Below are positions 1-7,963 of a stretch of 64,000 nt of DNA, one piece after another (the stretch's first letter is position 1; each line of letters starts with the position of its first letter). The notes under the pieces are model-generated. The model made no database searches, was not told the DNA's origin, and was given only the letters and a program-made list of their open reading frames with translations. The stretch lies in NCBI GenBank assembly GCA_020442165.1, contig JAGRKV010000051.1:186001-250000 (forward strand), read 5' to 3'. This stretch comes from Hyphomicrobiaceae bacterium (lineage in GTDB: Bacteria > Pseudomonadota > Alphaproteobacteria > Rhizobiales > Hyphomicrobiaceae). The position numbers and the translations under genes were made by a program.

Positions 1-407
1 GTGAGGCGGACGTTCTGGCGCGGATCGCACGGCTGATCGATGTTGGTGTGATTACACGCTTCGGGTTCATCCTTAGGCACCGCCGGCTCGGCTATCGCGC
101 CAATGCCATGGTCGTGTTCGACGTCGACGATGTTGCGGTCGATGAGATTGGTGAATTGTTTGCGGCTCAACCATTCGTGACGCTGTGCTATCGCCGTCCA
201 CGGCGTGCGCCGTTCTGGCGCTACAATCTGTTCTGCATGATCCACGGCCAGGAGCGAGAGCTGGTCTGCGCGCAGGCGGACAGCCTTGTTGAGCTGGGTG
301 GATTGTCTGGGCGCGCGCATGACATGCTGTTCTCACGCCGCTGCTACCTGCAACGCGGCACTCGGCTCGCCAAGGATGGCGGGGCGTTGAGGGAGGCCGC
401 ACAATGA
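1..407 (+). CDS. nirL: Siroheme decarboxylase subunit NirL-like (5' partial)
   Basis: Open reading frame already running at the left edge (frame 3) and ending in TGA at 405-407. It is an AsnC/Lrp-fold protein whose C-terminal half carries the CYRRPRR-x-x-x-W-x-YNLFCMIHG block (about nt 184-246) typical of the L/H-type subunits of the NirDLGH siroheme decarboxylase, which converts siroheme to 12,18-didecarboxysiroheme in heme d1 synthesis. Its stop overlaps the start of the next gene as ATGA, so the two are probably translationally coupled. The identity as NirL rather than NirH rests on the order L-G-H-J known from Pseudomonas. The N-terminal helix-turn-helix part lies outside the window. Confidence 0.8.
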   Translation, partial: EADVLARIARLIDVGVITRFGFILRHRRLGYRANAMVVFDVDDVAVDEIGELFAAQPFVTLCYRRPRRAPFWRYNLFCMIHGQERELVCAQADSLVELGGLSGRAHDMLFSRRCYLQRGTRLAKDGGALREAAQ

Positions 408-850
408 TCGACGTCATCGACCGGGCCATCATCAATATGCTGCAGGAGGGATTTCCCATCGTGGAGGAGCCCTATAAGGCTGCTGCTGCCGCGCTCGGGC
501 TGTCCGCCGAAGCACTGATGGAGCGGATCAGCGAACTTCTGGAATCGGGAGCGGCGTCACGCTTTGGGCCGATGTTCAATGCCGATGTTCTGGGTGGCGC
601 GTTCTGCCTGTGCGCAATGGCGGTGCCGGCCGGGCGGTTCGACGAGGTGGCGGCGCTCGTCAACGCTCACGCGGAAGTCGCGCACAACTACGAACGGGCG
701 CATGCGCTCAATATGTGGTTCGTTCTAGCGACTGAGACGCAGGCGGAAATCGATGCGGTCAACGCCTTAATTTCGGCAGAGACCGAACTGGAAGTGCTGG
801 CATTCCCCAAGATCGAGGAATATTTCGTCGGCTTCAGGGTGGCTGCATGA
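404..850 (+). CDS. nirG: Siroheme decarboxylase subunit NirG-like
   Basis: 148 residues, AsnC/Lrp-like. The N-terminal helix-turn-helix (starting MIDVIDRAII) is followed by a ferredoxin-like half with the HNYERAHALNMWFVLA block (residues about 93-108), the signature of D/G-type siroheme decarboxylase subunits. These pair with L/H-type partners to remove the acetate carboxyls of siroheme on the way to heme d1, the cofactor of cd1 nitrite reductase NirS. Both ends overlap neighbours by ATGA (404-407 and 847-850), consistent with an operon making a stoichiometric complex. NirD and NirG are hard to tell apart by eye; position between L and H favours NirG. Confidence 0.82.
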   Translation: MIDVIDRAIINMLQEGFPIVEEPYKAAAAALGLSAEALMERISELLESGAASRFGPMFNADVLGGAFCLCAMAVPAGRFDEVAALVNAHAEVAHNYERAHALNMWFVLATETQAEIDAVNALISAETELEVLAFPKIEEYFVGFRVAA

Positions 851-1377
851 CAGAAGTATGGGACCACATCGATCGCGCCATCATCCGGGCAACTCAGGCT
901 GGACTTCCGCTGGTCGCGCGCCCTTACGCGAAGGTGGCCGAGGAAGCCGGTGTGTCGGAAGCCGAGGTCATGTCGCGCATGGGGCGCATGCAGGATGCGG
1001 GCCTCATCCGGCGTATTGGCATCGTTCCAAATCATTACGCGCTGGGCCTCTGCCATAACGCCATGACTGTCTGGGATGTCGACGACACGATGATCTCAGA
1101 ACTTGGCAGGCGCGTTGGTGCGCTGGTGTTCGTCACGCATTGCTACCAGCGTCCGCGCCGGCTGCCGCTTTGGCCCTACAATCTTTTCGCGATGGTCCAT
1201 GGCCGCACACCCGAAGAGGTGGATGGCAAGACCGAGGCGATAGCGCAATTGCTGGATGGTCATTGCCGGGCGCGCGACGTTCTGGTTTCGACGCGCGTGC
1301 TCAAGAAGACCGGGATGCGTTTGCGGGCGAAGGCCGCGGGGCCGCCGGCTGGTGAAGGCGAGCAGAAGGTGATCTGA
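847..1377 (+). CDS. nirH: Siroheme decarboxylase subunit NirH-like
   Basis: 176 residues. AsnC-type helix-turn-helix at the N-terminus (DHIDRAIIRATQAGLPLV), then a ligand-binding-like half with CYQRPRRLPLWPYNLFAMVHG (stated as two adjacent blocks, residues about 98-118), the L/H-type signature. It is a partner of the preceding G-type subunit in siroheme decarboxylation. It is closely related to the partial gene at the left edge, so the pair L/H is a within-operon duplication known in this family. Only one base separates its stop from the nirJ start, so the whole cluster is expected to be one transcript. Confidence 0.83.
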   Translation: MTEVWDHIDRAIIRATQAGLPLVARPYAKVAEEAGVSEAEVMSRMGRMQDAGLIRRIGIVPNHYALGLCHNAMTVWDVDDTMISELGRRVGALVFVTHCYQRPRRLPLWPYNLFAMVHGRTPEEVDGKTEAIAQLLDGHCRARDVLVSTRVLKKTGMRLRAKAAGPPAGEGEQKVI

Positions 1378-1378
1378 G

Positions 1379-2587
1379 ATGTTCCGGTTGACGCAGCTTC
1401 TTCACGAGATCGTGCGGCCAACACCAGCGGGCCCGCGTCGAGATCCGCCTGGTCCTGTGGTGATCTGGAACCTGATCCGGCGCTGCAACCTCAAGTGCAA
1501 GCACTGCTATTCGATTTCCAGCGACGTCGATTTTCCCGATGAGCTGAACACCGCGCAGGTGTTCGGCGTGATGGACGACCTGAAAGCGTTCCGGGTGCCG
1601 GTGCTGATCCTGTCAGGCGGTGAGCCGTTGCTGCGGCCCGACATCTTCGACATCGCGCATCGTGCCAAGTCCATGGGCTTCTATGTCGGGCTGTCGTCGA
1701 ATGGTGCGCTGATCGACGAGAGGAACATCGGGCGGATCGCGGATGTCGGTTTCGACTATGTCGGCATATCCCTTGATGGCATCGGTGCGGTGCATGACGC
1801 CTTCCGTGGCAAGCAGGGGGCATTTGATGCCTCGCTCAAAGGCGTGAGATTGTGTCGCGATACCGGTGTCAAGGTTGGCCTGCGCTTCACCATGACGATG
1901 GACAATCATCATCTGCTCGATGACCTGCTGGATCTGGCCGAGGCGGAAGGTGTCGACAAGTTCTATCTGTCGCATCTCAACTATGCGGGGCGTGGCAACA
2001 AAAACCGGGGCGATGATGCGGCGCTCGAAATAACGCGGGCCAAGATGGAGGCGCTGTTCGAACGGGCGTGGGGATATGTCTCGCGGGCTGAGCACATGGA
2101 GATCGTCACCGGCAACAATGATGCGGATGGTGCGTTCCTGAATTTGTGGGCGCAACGGCGGTTCCCGGAAGCGGCGGAGCACTTGCGTGCGAAGCTGGTG
2201 CAGTGGGGCGGGAATGCCTCGGGCGAGAACGTGGCCAATATAGACAACACCGGCGAAGTTCATCCTGACACGTTCTGGTGGAGCTATTCGCTTGGCAACG
2301 TCAAGCAGCGGCGGTTCTCCGAAATCTGGCAGGATGTGTCGGACCCATTGATGCGCGGGCTCAAGGCAAGGCCGCGCCAGGTTGGTGGGCGTTGCGGCGT
2401 CTGCCGGCATTTCGACATCTGCGGTGGCAATACGCGCGTGCGTGCCCTGCAATTGACCGGCGATCCTTGGGCCGAAGACCCCGGTTGCTATCTTTCTGAT
2501 GCCGAGATCGGTGCGGTCGATGCTGCCCCGCGTGTGCCGGTCACTCCGTTCCGGGGAGTGCGCCATGAGCAGCCGCACCGCATCTGA
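1379..2587 (+). CDS. nirJ: Radical SAM heme d1 biosynthesis protein NirJ
   Basis: 402 residues, the usual length for NirJ. A CxxxCxxC radical-SAM cluster motif (CNLKCKHC, residues about 38-45) sits in the N-terminal barrel, with the GGEPLLRPD block following (about 80-88). The C-terminal part has a second cysteine group (CGVCRHFDIC-GG, about residues 339-350) as in SPASM/Twitch-type proteins, expected to bind an auxiliary Fe-S cluster. NirJ removes the propionates of didecarboxysiroheme and installs the oxo groups of heme d1. It follows nirH by one base and overlaps the next gene by 23 bases. Confidence 0.92.
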   Translation: MFRLTQLLHEIVRPTPAGPRRDPPGPVVIWNLIRRCNLKCKHCYSISSDVDFPDELNTAQVFGVMDDLKAFRVPVLILSGGEPLLRPDIFDIAHRAKSMGFYVGLSSNGALIDERNIGRIADVGFDYVGISLDGIGAVHDAFRGKQGAFDASLKGVRLCRDTGVKVGLRFTMTMDNHHLLDDLLDLAEAEGVDKFYLSHLNYAGRGNKNRGDDAALEITRAKMEALFERAWGYVSRAEHMEIVTGNNDADGAFLNLWAQRRFPEAAEHLRAKLVQWGGNASGENVANIDNTGEVHPDTFWWSYSLGNVKQRRFSEIWQDVSDPLMRGLKARPRQVGGRCGVCRHFDICGGNTRVRALQLTGDPWAEDPGCYLSDAEIGAVDAAPRVPVTPFRGVRHEQPHRI

Positions 2588-4160
2588 TCGCATGGGCAGA
2601 TGGTTGAAGGCGTGGCTGCCGTTGGTTCTTCTGGCAATAGCTGGAGCCGTGTGCCCGGCGATGGCAGAGCCGGACGGTGCGGCACTCTATGCCCAGCACT
2701 GCGCTTCGTGCCATGGCGCCAACAGGCTAGGTGGTACGGGGCCGGCCCTCATTCCAGAAGCTTTGGCGCGACTGAAACGCGATGCGGCGCTTGCAACGAT
2801 CGCCAACGGGCGTGCGGCGACACAGATGCCGGCATTCGCCGACCAGATCGACGAGGCGGAACGGACGGCGCTGGCGGAATATATCTATTCGCCGTTGGCC
2901 GTCGAGCCGACATGGACCGAGGCGGATATTGCTGCTTCGCGGATCATCAACGGGCCTCCGCGGCAATTGACAAAGCCGGTGTTCGAGGCCGATCCGCTCA
3001 ACCTTTTTGTTGTGGTGGAGACCGGCGATCATCACGTCACGATTCTCGATGGAGACACATTCACGCCACTGCATCGGTTTGCCTCGCGGTTTGCGCTGCA
3101 TGGCGGGCCGAAGTTCACCAAGGATGGGCGCTTTGTGTTTTTCGCCTCTCGGGATGGCTGGATCACGAAATTCGATCTGTGGGCTCTGGAGGTCGTGGCG
3201 GAGGTGAGAGCCGGCCTGAATACGCGCAACATCGCGATTTCGAGCGATGCGCGCCATATCGCGGTCGCCAACTACCTGCCGCACACGCTCGTTCTGCTTT
3301 CCGCTGAAGACCTGTCGGTTGAGAAGATCATGGCGGTGGTTGACCGCAAGGGTAACACGTCGCGCGTGAGTGCTGTCTATCAGGCGCCGCCACGCAATTC
3401 TTTCATCGCAGCGCTGAAGGATGTTCCCGAAATATGGGAGATCTCGACGGATCCCGACGCAGAGCCGCAGTACACGGGGTTCGTGCATAGTCACGAGAAG
3501 GGAATGGTCGAGGCCCTGCCATCGTCTCGTGGGCTGTTTGCTCTGCGCCGCATAGAGGTCGAGGAACCGCTAGACGATTTCTTTTTCGATCAGCCCTACC
3601 GGCATCTGTTGGGATCGGCGCGTGACGGCAAGAGCGCCGTGGTCGTCAATCTTACCGTCGGGCGCAGCATCGCGCGGGTCGACATGCCGGGGTTACCGCA
3701 TCTGGGCGCGGGCATCACGTTCGACCATCAAGGCGAGCGCGTCATGGCCGCGCCGCATCTCAAAGAGGGCAAGATCAGTGTCATCCGGTTGAAGGACTGG
3801 CAGATCGTCAAGCGGATCGACACGCCTGGACCCGGCTTCTTCATGCGCAGCCACGAGGAGGCGCCCTATATCTGGACCGACGTCATGATGTCCAAGGATC
3901 GCGATACGCTGCAGATCATCGACAAGCGGTCGCTGGAGATCGTGCAGAAGCTGCGGCCGTCACCGGGCAAGACGGCGGCTCACGTTGAGTTCGACCGCTA
4001 TGGCAGGCATGCGCTTGTTTCCATATGGGAGAACGACGGCGAGCTCATCGTCTATGATGCCGAAACATTCCAGATCAAGAAGCGGCTGCCGATGAAGAAG
4101 CCTTCGGGCAAGTACAACGTCTACAACAAGATCAATTTTTCGGAAGGCACCAGCCATTGA
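2565..4160 (+). CDS. nirN: Cytochrome c-cytochrome d1 domain protein, NirN-type
   Basis: 531 residues from the ATG at 2565, preceded by GGGGAG six bases upstream; a longer in-frame start at 2499 lies deep inside nirJ and has no such site. Signal peptide (hydrophobic stretch ending CPAMA about residue 33), then a cytochrome c domain with CASCH at residues 46-50, then an eight-bladed d1-type propeller (blocks such as FALHGGPKF and ASRDGWITKFDLW). NirN binds dihydro-heme d1 and oxidises it in the periplasm in the last step of cofactor synthesis. NirF has the propeller without the c domain, so NirN fits better. The position after nirJ also matches the Pseudomonas order with nirE missing. Confidence 0.78.
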   Translation: MSSRTASDRMGRWLKAWLPLVLLAIAGAVCPAMAEPDGAALYAQHCASCHGANRLGGTGPALIPEALARLKRDAALATIANGRAATQMPAFADQIDEAERTALAEYIYSPLAVEPTWTEADIAASRIINGPPRQLTKPVFEADPLNLFVVVETGDHHVTILDGDTFTPLHRFASRFALHGGPKFTKDGRFVFFASRDGWITKFDLWALEVVAEVRAGLNTRNIAISSDARHIAVANYLPHTLVLLSAEDLSVEKIMAVVDRKGNTSRVSAVYQAPPRNSFIAALKDVPEIWEISTDPDAEPQYTGFVHSHEKGMVEALPSSRGLFALRRIEVEEPLDDFFFDQPYRHLLGSARDGKSAVVVNLTVGRSIARVDMPGLPHLGAGITFDHQGERVMAAPHLKEGKISVIRLKDWQIVKRIDTPGPGFFMRSHEEAPYIWTDVMMSKDRDTLQIIDKRSLEIVQKLRPSPGKTAAHVEFDRYGRHALVSIWENDGELIVYDAETFQIKKRLPMKKPSGKYNVYNKINFSEGTSH

Positions 4161-4207
4161 GGCGAAGGCTGTGGCGGGCGGTGATCGCGCGGAACCAGAA
4201 AGACCGC

Positions 4208-4903
4208 TCAGATATATTCGTCGTCTCGCGTGTCCTCGATGAACTGCGCGATCTTTGCAACGTCATCGACATTAACCGTGTCGCGATCGACGTTAATGCC
4301 CAGCGGCTTGAGCTTGGCCAACGCGCGCGAAAGACTTTCCGGCTTCATGCCGAGGCGGTTTGCGATCAGCGCTTTTTCGTAGGGCAGATTGATCTGGCAG
4401 CTGCCCGATGGGCTTGAGCACAACCGGAGCAGGAAGTCGGCCAAGCGCTGGGGCCCTGTCATGCGCTTCATCTGCTCGATCTGTTCAACCAGAGACTTGA
4501 GATGATGCGAGGACGAAGCGAGCATGGCCAGCGCCAGGTCGGGCTCGTTGTGAATGGCGCGCCTCAGCGACGCGCCGTTGATGCGCAGTAGGCGGCATAC
4601 CGTTACGGTTTCGGCGCTGACCGGGTAATGGCCGCCCATGAATATGGCGGCTTCGGCAAATGTCTCTCCGCGCCGGAATGTAGCGACCACTGTTTCCTGA
4701 CCATCGGGCGTCGTCCGGTAGATTTTCACCCAACCATCGAGAACCACATAAAAGCAGGTCGCGGGCGTCCCCTGCTCGAACAGGAGCAGACCGCGATCAT
4801 AGACCCTCGGACCATTGCCATCGAGCAGGCGATCCGCGGTCTCGCGACCTATCGCGCCGAAGAGCGGCGTGGAGCGGACGAGCTGCCAATCGTGTGGATC
4901 CAT
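4208..4903 (-). CDS. Crp/Fnr-family regulator, Dnr/Nnr-like
   Basis: 231 residues: cyclic-nucleotide-binding-like beta roll (about 15-120), long dimerisation helix (about 125-155) and a winged helix-turn-helix with the recognition helix around MKPESLSRALAKL. There is no N-terminal cysteine cluster, so it is not an oxygen-sensing Fnr. Proteins of this build next to nir genes (Dnr, NnrR) bind heme/NO and switch on nitrite and NO reductases under denitrifying conditions. It is convergent with nirN, 47 bases away. I found no clear TTGAT-N4-ATCAA box in front of it, so its own control is not visible here. The NO role is inferred from context. Confidence 0.75.
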   Translation of the reverse strand: MDPHDWQLVRSTPLFGAIGRETADRLLDGNGPRVYDRGLLLFEQGTPATCFYVVLDGWVKIYRTTPDGQETVVATFRRGETFAEAAIFMGGHYPVSAETVTVCRLLRINGASLRRAIHNEPDLALAMLASSSHHLKSLVEQIEQMKRMTGPQRLADFLLRLCSSPSGSCQINLPYEKALIANRLGMKPESLSRALAKLKPLGINVDRDTVNVDDVAKIAQFIEDTRDDEYI

Positions 4904-5022
4904 CCCAACGTAATCCGATCTGGTTTCGCCAAGACCATAGACAAATACTCGTCAGGCGCGTCAAGTGCATCGGTCAAGTCTGGTTTGTGCTGTTGATCGA
5001 GCTTGCGCGGTCTAGGGTCGCA

Positions 5023-5757
5023 TCATGCGCCCGCAATGAGCATGCTGGCCAGAACAATCAGGAACAGAAGCACGGCTTTGCGGAATTCAACGGGTGAAAG
5101 CCTGTTTCGTAACCGTGCGCCAACAGCAGCAGCCAACAGGGCGGGTGCAATGCCCAATGCCGAAACCAGCAGCGTTGAGGCATCGATGTAGCCAACACGC
5201 GCCAGTCCCACCATCATGACCAGCGATGAGATCGTGAAGGTAATGTTTGTTAGCTGTATCACCGCATCGGTGCTGAGGCCGAGCGAAAGGGCGTAGGGGA
5301 CGACCGGCATGATCTGGGAGCCCGTCAACCCATTGATGAAGCCGTTGAGCAGGCCCACGGGTAAATTGAGCCACCGCTCAGAGCCTTGCGGCAGGTGGAG
5401 GGCCGGGCGGGTCAGGCCATAGAGCGCATAGGCGATGATGACGACACCCAGGACCCTGGCGGCAAGATGGGTGTCGATCCAGGCGAGTGTCGCGAGCCCT
5501 GCGAACAGTCCAGGCAGAAGTGAGAAGAAGAGAGGCCGAAAGCGGTGTGCGGTCTGACGAAATTCGCCAGCGGTGCGCATGACGAGCAGATTGCTTGATA
5601 TCGAGGGCAGCAGTACGAGGGCCATGGCGTGATCGAAGCCGATGCCAATGGCAATTATGGGTAGCGCAGTCGTCGAATATCCAACCCCGGTTACACCCTT
5701 GACGAGACCGGCAACGACTAGGCCGACGGTGGCGATTGCAATTTCGCTGGGCGTCAT
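5023..5757 (-). CDS. TauE/SafE-type sulfite/sulfonate exporter family membrane protein
   Basis: 244 residues, nearly all hydrophobic, with about eight predicted membrane segments and the internal duplication typical of the TauE/SafE fold (GLVKGVTGVGYST near the N-terminus, GLLNGFINGLTGSQIMPV in the second half). Family members move sulfite, sulfonates or other small anions across the inner membrane. The substrate cannot be read from sequence. It lies upstream of, and in the same direction as, the Dnr-like regulator but 119 bases away, so co-transcription is possible. A link to denitrification is not shown. Confidence 0.8.
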   Translation of the reverse strand: MTPSEIAIATVGLVVAGLVKGVTGVGYSTTALPIIAIGIGFDHAMALVLLPSISSNLLVMRTAGEFRQTAHRFRPLFFSLLPGLFAGLATLAWIDTHLAARVLGVVIIAYALYGLTRPALHLPQGSERWLNLPVGLLNGFINGLTGSQIMPVVPYALSLGLSTDAVIQLTNITFTISSLVMMVGLARVGYIDASTLLVSALGIAPALLAAAVGARLRNRLSPVEFRKAVLLFLIVLASMLIAGA

Positions 5758-6048
5758 TCGCGTTGGGTCCGAGGTGGCGAACGGGGCTGCACTGGTGCAG
5801 GCGGGCGTATTCTTTATACGATCCTGGCTTCATACGGGTCTGAAAGTTGGCGGCGGAATTCTTTCGCAGAATGCCATGCAGGCGCGCGCCTTGGCGGAAT
5901 GCCATTGGCAGGTGGGTTTGCAAGGCTTGGTGGATGGCGGCTAATCTTGTCGGCGGCGGCAAGGTCGAGACGATCGGTGATTGCGTCCTTCTGGTGCCGA
6001 CTGATTGGTGTCCCGCAGGGCTTGAATGCTTGAAGGCGACGAACTGCG

Positions 6049-6486
6049 ATGCGCGCTACAGGTAGATATTTTCCTTGTTCCGCCGTGTTTGCCTTGGTGC
6101 TGACGCAGGGTAGCTGTGGGCCATCCGCGTTGGCTGCAGATGCGGAGAATGGCAGAAAGATCGCGCATCAGCACTGCGCGCGTTGTCATGTCGTGTCCGA
6201 TGCCAACAGGCTCGGTGGCATCGGGTCCACGCCATCGTTCCGGCTACTCGCCACCGCCTTCAAGGACTGGCGCACCCGCTTCGAAACATTTTACGCCCGT
6301 CCGCCGCATCCTGCGTTCATCTCTGTCGAAGGCGTGGGGCGGCTACGGCAGGATTTGCCGCCCAATGCCCATCCCATCACATTGCCCAAGATGGCCATCG
6401 ATGATCTCGTTGTTTTCGCGGAAGGCATCCGGAACCAGGCGGGGGCTGGTGCCAAGAATGGGCAGGGGGCTGAGGGTAGGCCGTGA
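6049..6486 (+). CDS. Small periplasmic c-type cytochrome
   Basis: 145 residues. A Sec signal peptide (hydrophobic segment ending at SALA, about residue 29) is followed by a single heme-attachment site CARCH (about 43-47) and a likely axial methionine in LPKMAIDD near residue 120. This gives a class I cytochrome c of about 115 mature residues. The segment after the heme site (NRLGG-x-G) matches the same segment in the NirN c domain about 3 kb away, so it may have arisen by domain duplication or serve as an electron partner of the denitrification proteins; both are inferences. Start chosen for GAAGG about 12 bases upstream. Confidence 0.82.
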   Translation: MRATGRYFPCSAVFALVLTQGSCGPSALAADAENGRKIAHQHCARCHVVSDANRLGGIGSTPSFRLLATAFKDWRTRFETFYARPPHPAFISVEGVGRLRQDLPPNAHPITLPKMAIDDLVVFAEGIRNQAGAGAKNGQGAEGRP

Positions 6487-6979
6487 GCGGAGCGGTTTGC
6501 ACTCCGGTCAGGGTAGTGCCTGGCAACAATCCGCCATCTACCTTTCATGTTTTCATGGCGCTTGCGGAAGGCCATCAATGGCGCCTCCTTCAGGCCCGGT
6601 CGGGCCTTGAACGATTGGGCTGCCGTGGTATGCCAGGCGACTGTCTGGCGTATTTTGTGTTGACCTATACGTTAGCGGCGAAGTGGTGGCCGGCTGCGGC
6701 CGGGCGGTCGGACCGGCCATTCGGTTCCTTGACAGATGCCCGGCGGTAAAGCCCGGGCACCTTGCACAAGGGTTTGGCACGGCCAAGAGATCTCGCGGGA
6801 AAGCGCTTGATTGCCTTGCGTTTGGCGGCAAGACCGTCCATATAAGGCGCCATCGAACACGCTTTGGTCTGCTCTACCCGGCCTGCACTGCACTGCCGTT
6901 ACTAGAAGTCTCCAACGCGCGATTTGAGGCCCGAAGGCAATTGTGCCTGAGGGAAACGCCACTTGCTTGGAGGCATTCT
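6487..6979. other. Intergenic region upstream of the cold shock gene
   Basis: No convincing gene. Two small dyads are visible: AGGCCCG/CGGGCCT at 6592-6607 and TGCCCGG/CCGGGCA at 6737-6759, neither followed by a T-run. A TATAAG-like stretch near 6840 and a long leader in front of the cold shock gene would fit the long untranslated leaders usual for csp messages, but no promoter is clear. A short plus-strand frame (6483-6749) has no family resemblance and is left out. Confidence 0.4.
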
Positions 6980-7186
6980 ATGGCGAACGGTACTGTGAAG
7001 TGGTTCAACGGCCAGAAGGGCTATGGCTTCATTCAGCCGGAAGAGGGCGGCAGCGACGTCTTCGTCCACATTTCGGCTGTGGAGCGCGCTGGCATGTCGA
7101 CCCTTCACGAGGGGCAGAAGGTTTCGTTTGAGACCGAGCGCGGCCGCAATGGCAAGATCGCAGCGACCAACCTGCGCACCATCTAA
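6980..7186 (+). CDS. cspA: Cold shock protein, CspA family
   Basis: 68 residues, full family length. The single OB-fold domain shows the RNP1-like KGYGFIQ (residues about 13-19) and RNP2-like DVFVHIS (about 27-33) motifs that bind single-stranded RNA/DNA. ATG at 6980 is preceded by TTGGAGG (6967-6973) at good spacing. Longer frames upstream are not coding. Such proteins act as RNA chaperones during cold or stationary phase. A strong hairpin follows the gene. Confidence 0.95.
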   Translation: MANGTVKWFNGQKGYGFIQPEEGGSDVFVHISAVERAGMSTLHEGQKVSFETERGRNGKIAATNLRTI

Positions 7187-7228
7187 GTAAGGTCCGGGTC
7201 GAACACGTTTTCCTCGATAGGAAGACCC

Positions 7229-7255
7229 ACGGGAGCAGCGTCAAGCTGCTCCCGT
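7229..7255 (+). terminator. Hairpin terminator after cspA
   Basis: Perfect 11-bp stem ACGGGAGCAGC / GCTGCTCCCGT with a 5-base loop (7240-7244). Only a short TTG follows, so termination may be partial, but the stem is strong and sits 42 bases after the csp stop and 44 before the IF-1 start. Confidence 0.7.
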
Positions 7256-7299
7256 TGTGCTAGGCAGCAGCCGCGCTGGAGTTGCGGCAAGGAGTTTGA

Positions 7300-7584
7300 A
7301 TGGCAAAGGAAGAGATGCTGGAGTTCGAGGGCGTGGTGGCCGAAGTGCTGCCGGACGCTCGCTGCCGCGTGACGCTGGACAATGGCCACGAGGTCATTGC
7401 GTATACGTCAGGCCGCATGAAGAAGAACCGCATCCGCATCCTCGCCGGCGATCGCGTCACCATCGAGATGACGCCTTACGACCTGACCAAGGGACGCATC
7501 AATTTCCGCCATAAGGATCAGCGCGGTCCCGCGCCTGGCGCCGGCCCGGGTGGTGGCGGTCCAGGCGGGAATCGCCGCCGCTGA
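7300..7584 (+). CDS. infA: Translation initiation factor IF-1 with Gly/Pro-rich tail
   Basis: 94 residues. The first 72 match the IF-1 OB fold closely ([38 protein letters not shown]). IF-1 binds the 30S A site together with IF-2 and IF-3 during initiation. IF-1 is normally about 72 residues; this one carries a 22-residue extension rich in glycine and proline that ends in three arginines. AAGGAG lies 6 bases before the ATG. It stands downstream of cspA, a gene pair fitting shared cold-response roles. Confidence 0.95.
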   Translation: MAKEEMLEFEGVVAEVLPDARCRVTLDNGHEVIAYTSGRMKKNRIRILAGDRVTIEMTPYDLTKGRINFRHKDQRGPAPGAGPGGGGPGGNRRR

Positions 7585-7963
7585 CATTTCGCGCATCTGC
7601 ATTGGTTTTGTTGGCAAGTGCCGAAGCGGCGCTGCCTGCGATTTCTCCACCGCTCATTTTCGCACTTCGTCGCGAATCGCTGGCTGCTTGTTTCAGGCAG
7701 GTTGGCGAGCGGACTTGCGCGCGGCGTGCTGCGCCGGGCAGACGGGGCTGGCGCGGGCGGCATGCGAAGCGGTTTTTGAAACGTAATTTCATGAGCATAA
7801 CCTGCATCGGCTGCAGTGCAGGGGCAATTTCTGTTGTGGACCTTGCGCGATTGTTTTCCGGCGTGCTTCCGGGGCACGCCTTGGGGCGGGTGCGTCCGCT
7901 ATAATTCCAATGGTCTGAAACGATTCGCTGCGTCGCTGGCGAATCCGTATTCGTGGAATTTCG
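7585..7963. other. Intergenic region without recognisable gene
   Basis: 379 bases between infA and an exported-protein gene. Several frames cross it on both strands, but none has a plausible start site, family resemblance or hydrophobic pattern. No strong terminator or promoter is obvious. Confidence 0.4.

Noticed and set aside
2499..2564. Upstream start for the NirN gene
   Set aside because: The ATG at 2565 has a proper ribosome site and starts a normal signal peptide; the extra residues are a frame-shifted read of nirJ.
4904..5022. Fnr/Nnr box (TTGAT-N4-ATCAA) upstream of the Dnr-like regulator
   Set aside because: Only half sites (such as TTGAT near 4995) are present; the second half does not match.
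6483..6749. Plus-strand frame of 88 codons overlapping the cytochrome c stop
   Set aside because: No ribosome site, no family resemblance, mixed composition; it lies in a region with dyads and probable csp leader.
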